DNA from: CmP2 sp052084925
Lineage (GTDB): Bacteria; Actinomycetota; Actinomycetes; Actinomycetales; Micrococcaceae
Reading direction: 5' to 3'
Assembly: GCA_052084925.1 (NCBI GenBank)
Contig: JBQDEV010000012.1
Coordinates: 42,278-106,277, forward strand
DNA: 64,000 nucleotides
In this document: piece after piece, positions 63,914 to 64,000 of the stretch
How positions within the stretch are numbered: position 1 is the first letter of the stretch
Layout of the letters: every line of letters begins with the position of its first letter
Made by a program: the position numbers and the translations under genes
Notes under the pieces: model-generated
What the model was told of the DNA's origin: nothing
Database searches by the model: none
What the model saw: the letters and a program-made list of their open reading frames with translations, nothing else

Positions 63914-64000
63914 CCCCGGGTGTTTGGTGGGGGCGACACGGGGAGAAACCAATACCCAAACCGGGGTAAACACTTTATCAAACACCAGAGGAAAAAAACC
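63914..64000. other. Low-quality looking end of the sequence
   Basis: The last ~87 bases are rich in homopolymers (C8, A7, repeated GGGG) and abruptly lower in GC than the rest. They begin right after a strong hairpin. This looks like a contig end with unreliable base calls. No feature is called. Confidence 0.5.

Overview
The window is a 64 kb, GC-rich, gene-dense chromosomal segment of an actinobacterium, most probably of the order Micrococcales. The evidence is a ClpP1/ClpP2 pair, an ultrashort translational T-box before ileS, a relative of the mycothiol-dependent Rv2466c protein, MptB-type mannosyltransferases, and many apparently leaderless genes with a TANNNT -10 box set 6-7 bases before the start codon. 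Genus and species cannot be fixed from the sequence. No rRNA, CRISPR array, intact prophage or insertion sequence was seen.

Layout. Bases 1-29.4 kb are a housekeeping block whose order, from memory, follows the M. tuberculosis stretch Rv2444c-Rv2478c: rne start (partial), ndk, DUF4233, folC, ileS (added here with its T-box), valS, Rv2466c-like protein, clpX, clpP2, clpP1, tig, tRNA-Pro and tRNA-Gly, lipA-lipB, nei-rpiB, pepN, an OsmC-GlbO fusion, an acyl-CoA thioesterase, ettA and an ssb paralogue. Bases 29.5-36.5 kb hold tRNA-Arg, a DUF2079 membrane protein, three overlapping polyprenol-dependent glycosyltransferase genes and orn. Bases 36.66-38.26 kb are a small accessory island at tRNA-His. 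It is bounded by a 75-bp imperfect repeat of the tRNA 3' end plus its terminator, and carries a broken NYN-domain gene and an Ltp-family lipoprotein. Bases 38.3-49.4 kb hold an alanine/glycine symporter, a class A PBP, an MFS efflux pump, a MhuD-like ABM protein, def, a long GAPDH and a heparinase-like protein. Bases 49.4-55.8 kb hold rnpB, yaaA, an RNase HI-VOC fusion with its two usual neighbours (a coiled-coil protein and Nif3), msrA, cysK and cysE. Bases 55.9-63.9 kb hold a LysR/MFS divergent pair, gnd, ppk2, and a tandem double MarR divergent from a phenol-hydroxylase-type flavoprotein. The last ~90 bases look like a low-quality contig end.

How the parts work together. Protein quality control (tig, clpP1P2, clpX, with a ClgR-like box), redox and peroxide defence (VKOR, the Rv2466c-like protein, OsmC-globin, YaaA, MsrA, gnd for NADPH) and sulfur supply (cysE, cysK, lipA, lipB) dominate. 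The envelope group (three mannosyltransferase-like proteins, DUF2079, PBP) suggests lipoglycan or polysaccharide assembly.

The most interesting points are domain-architecture novelties: OsmC-GlbO, RNase HI-VOC, tandem MarR, a LipA with a Cys-rich tail, a trigger factor with a histone-H1-like tail, and a zinc-ribbon protein that has lost its cysteines. The tRNA-His scar with an Ltp lipoprotein and a decayed NYN nuclease is the other.
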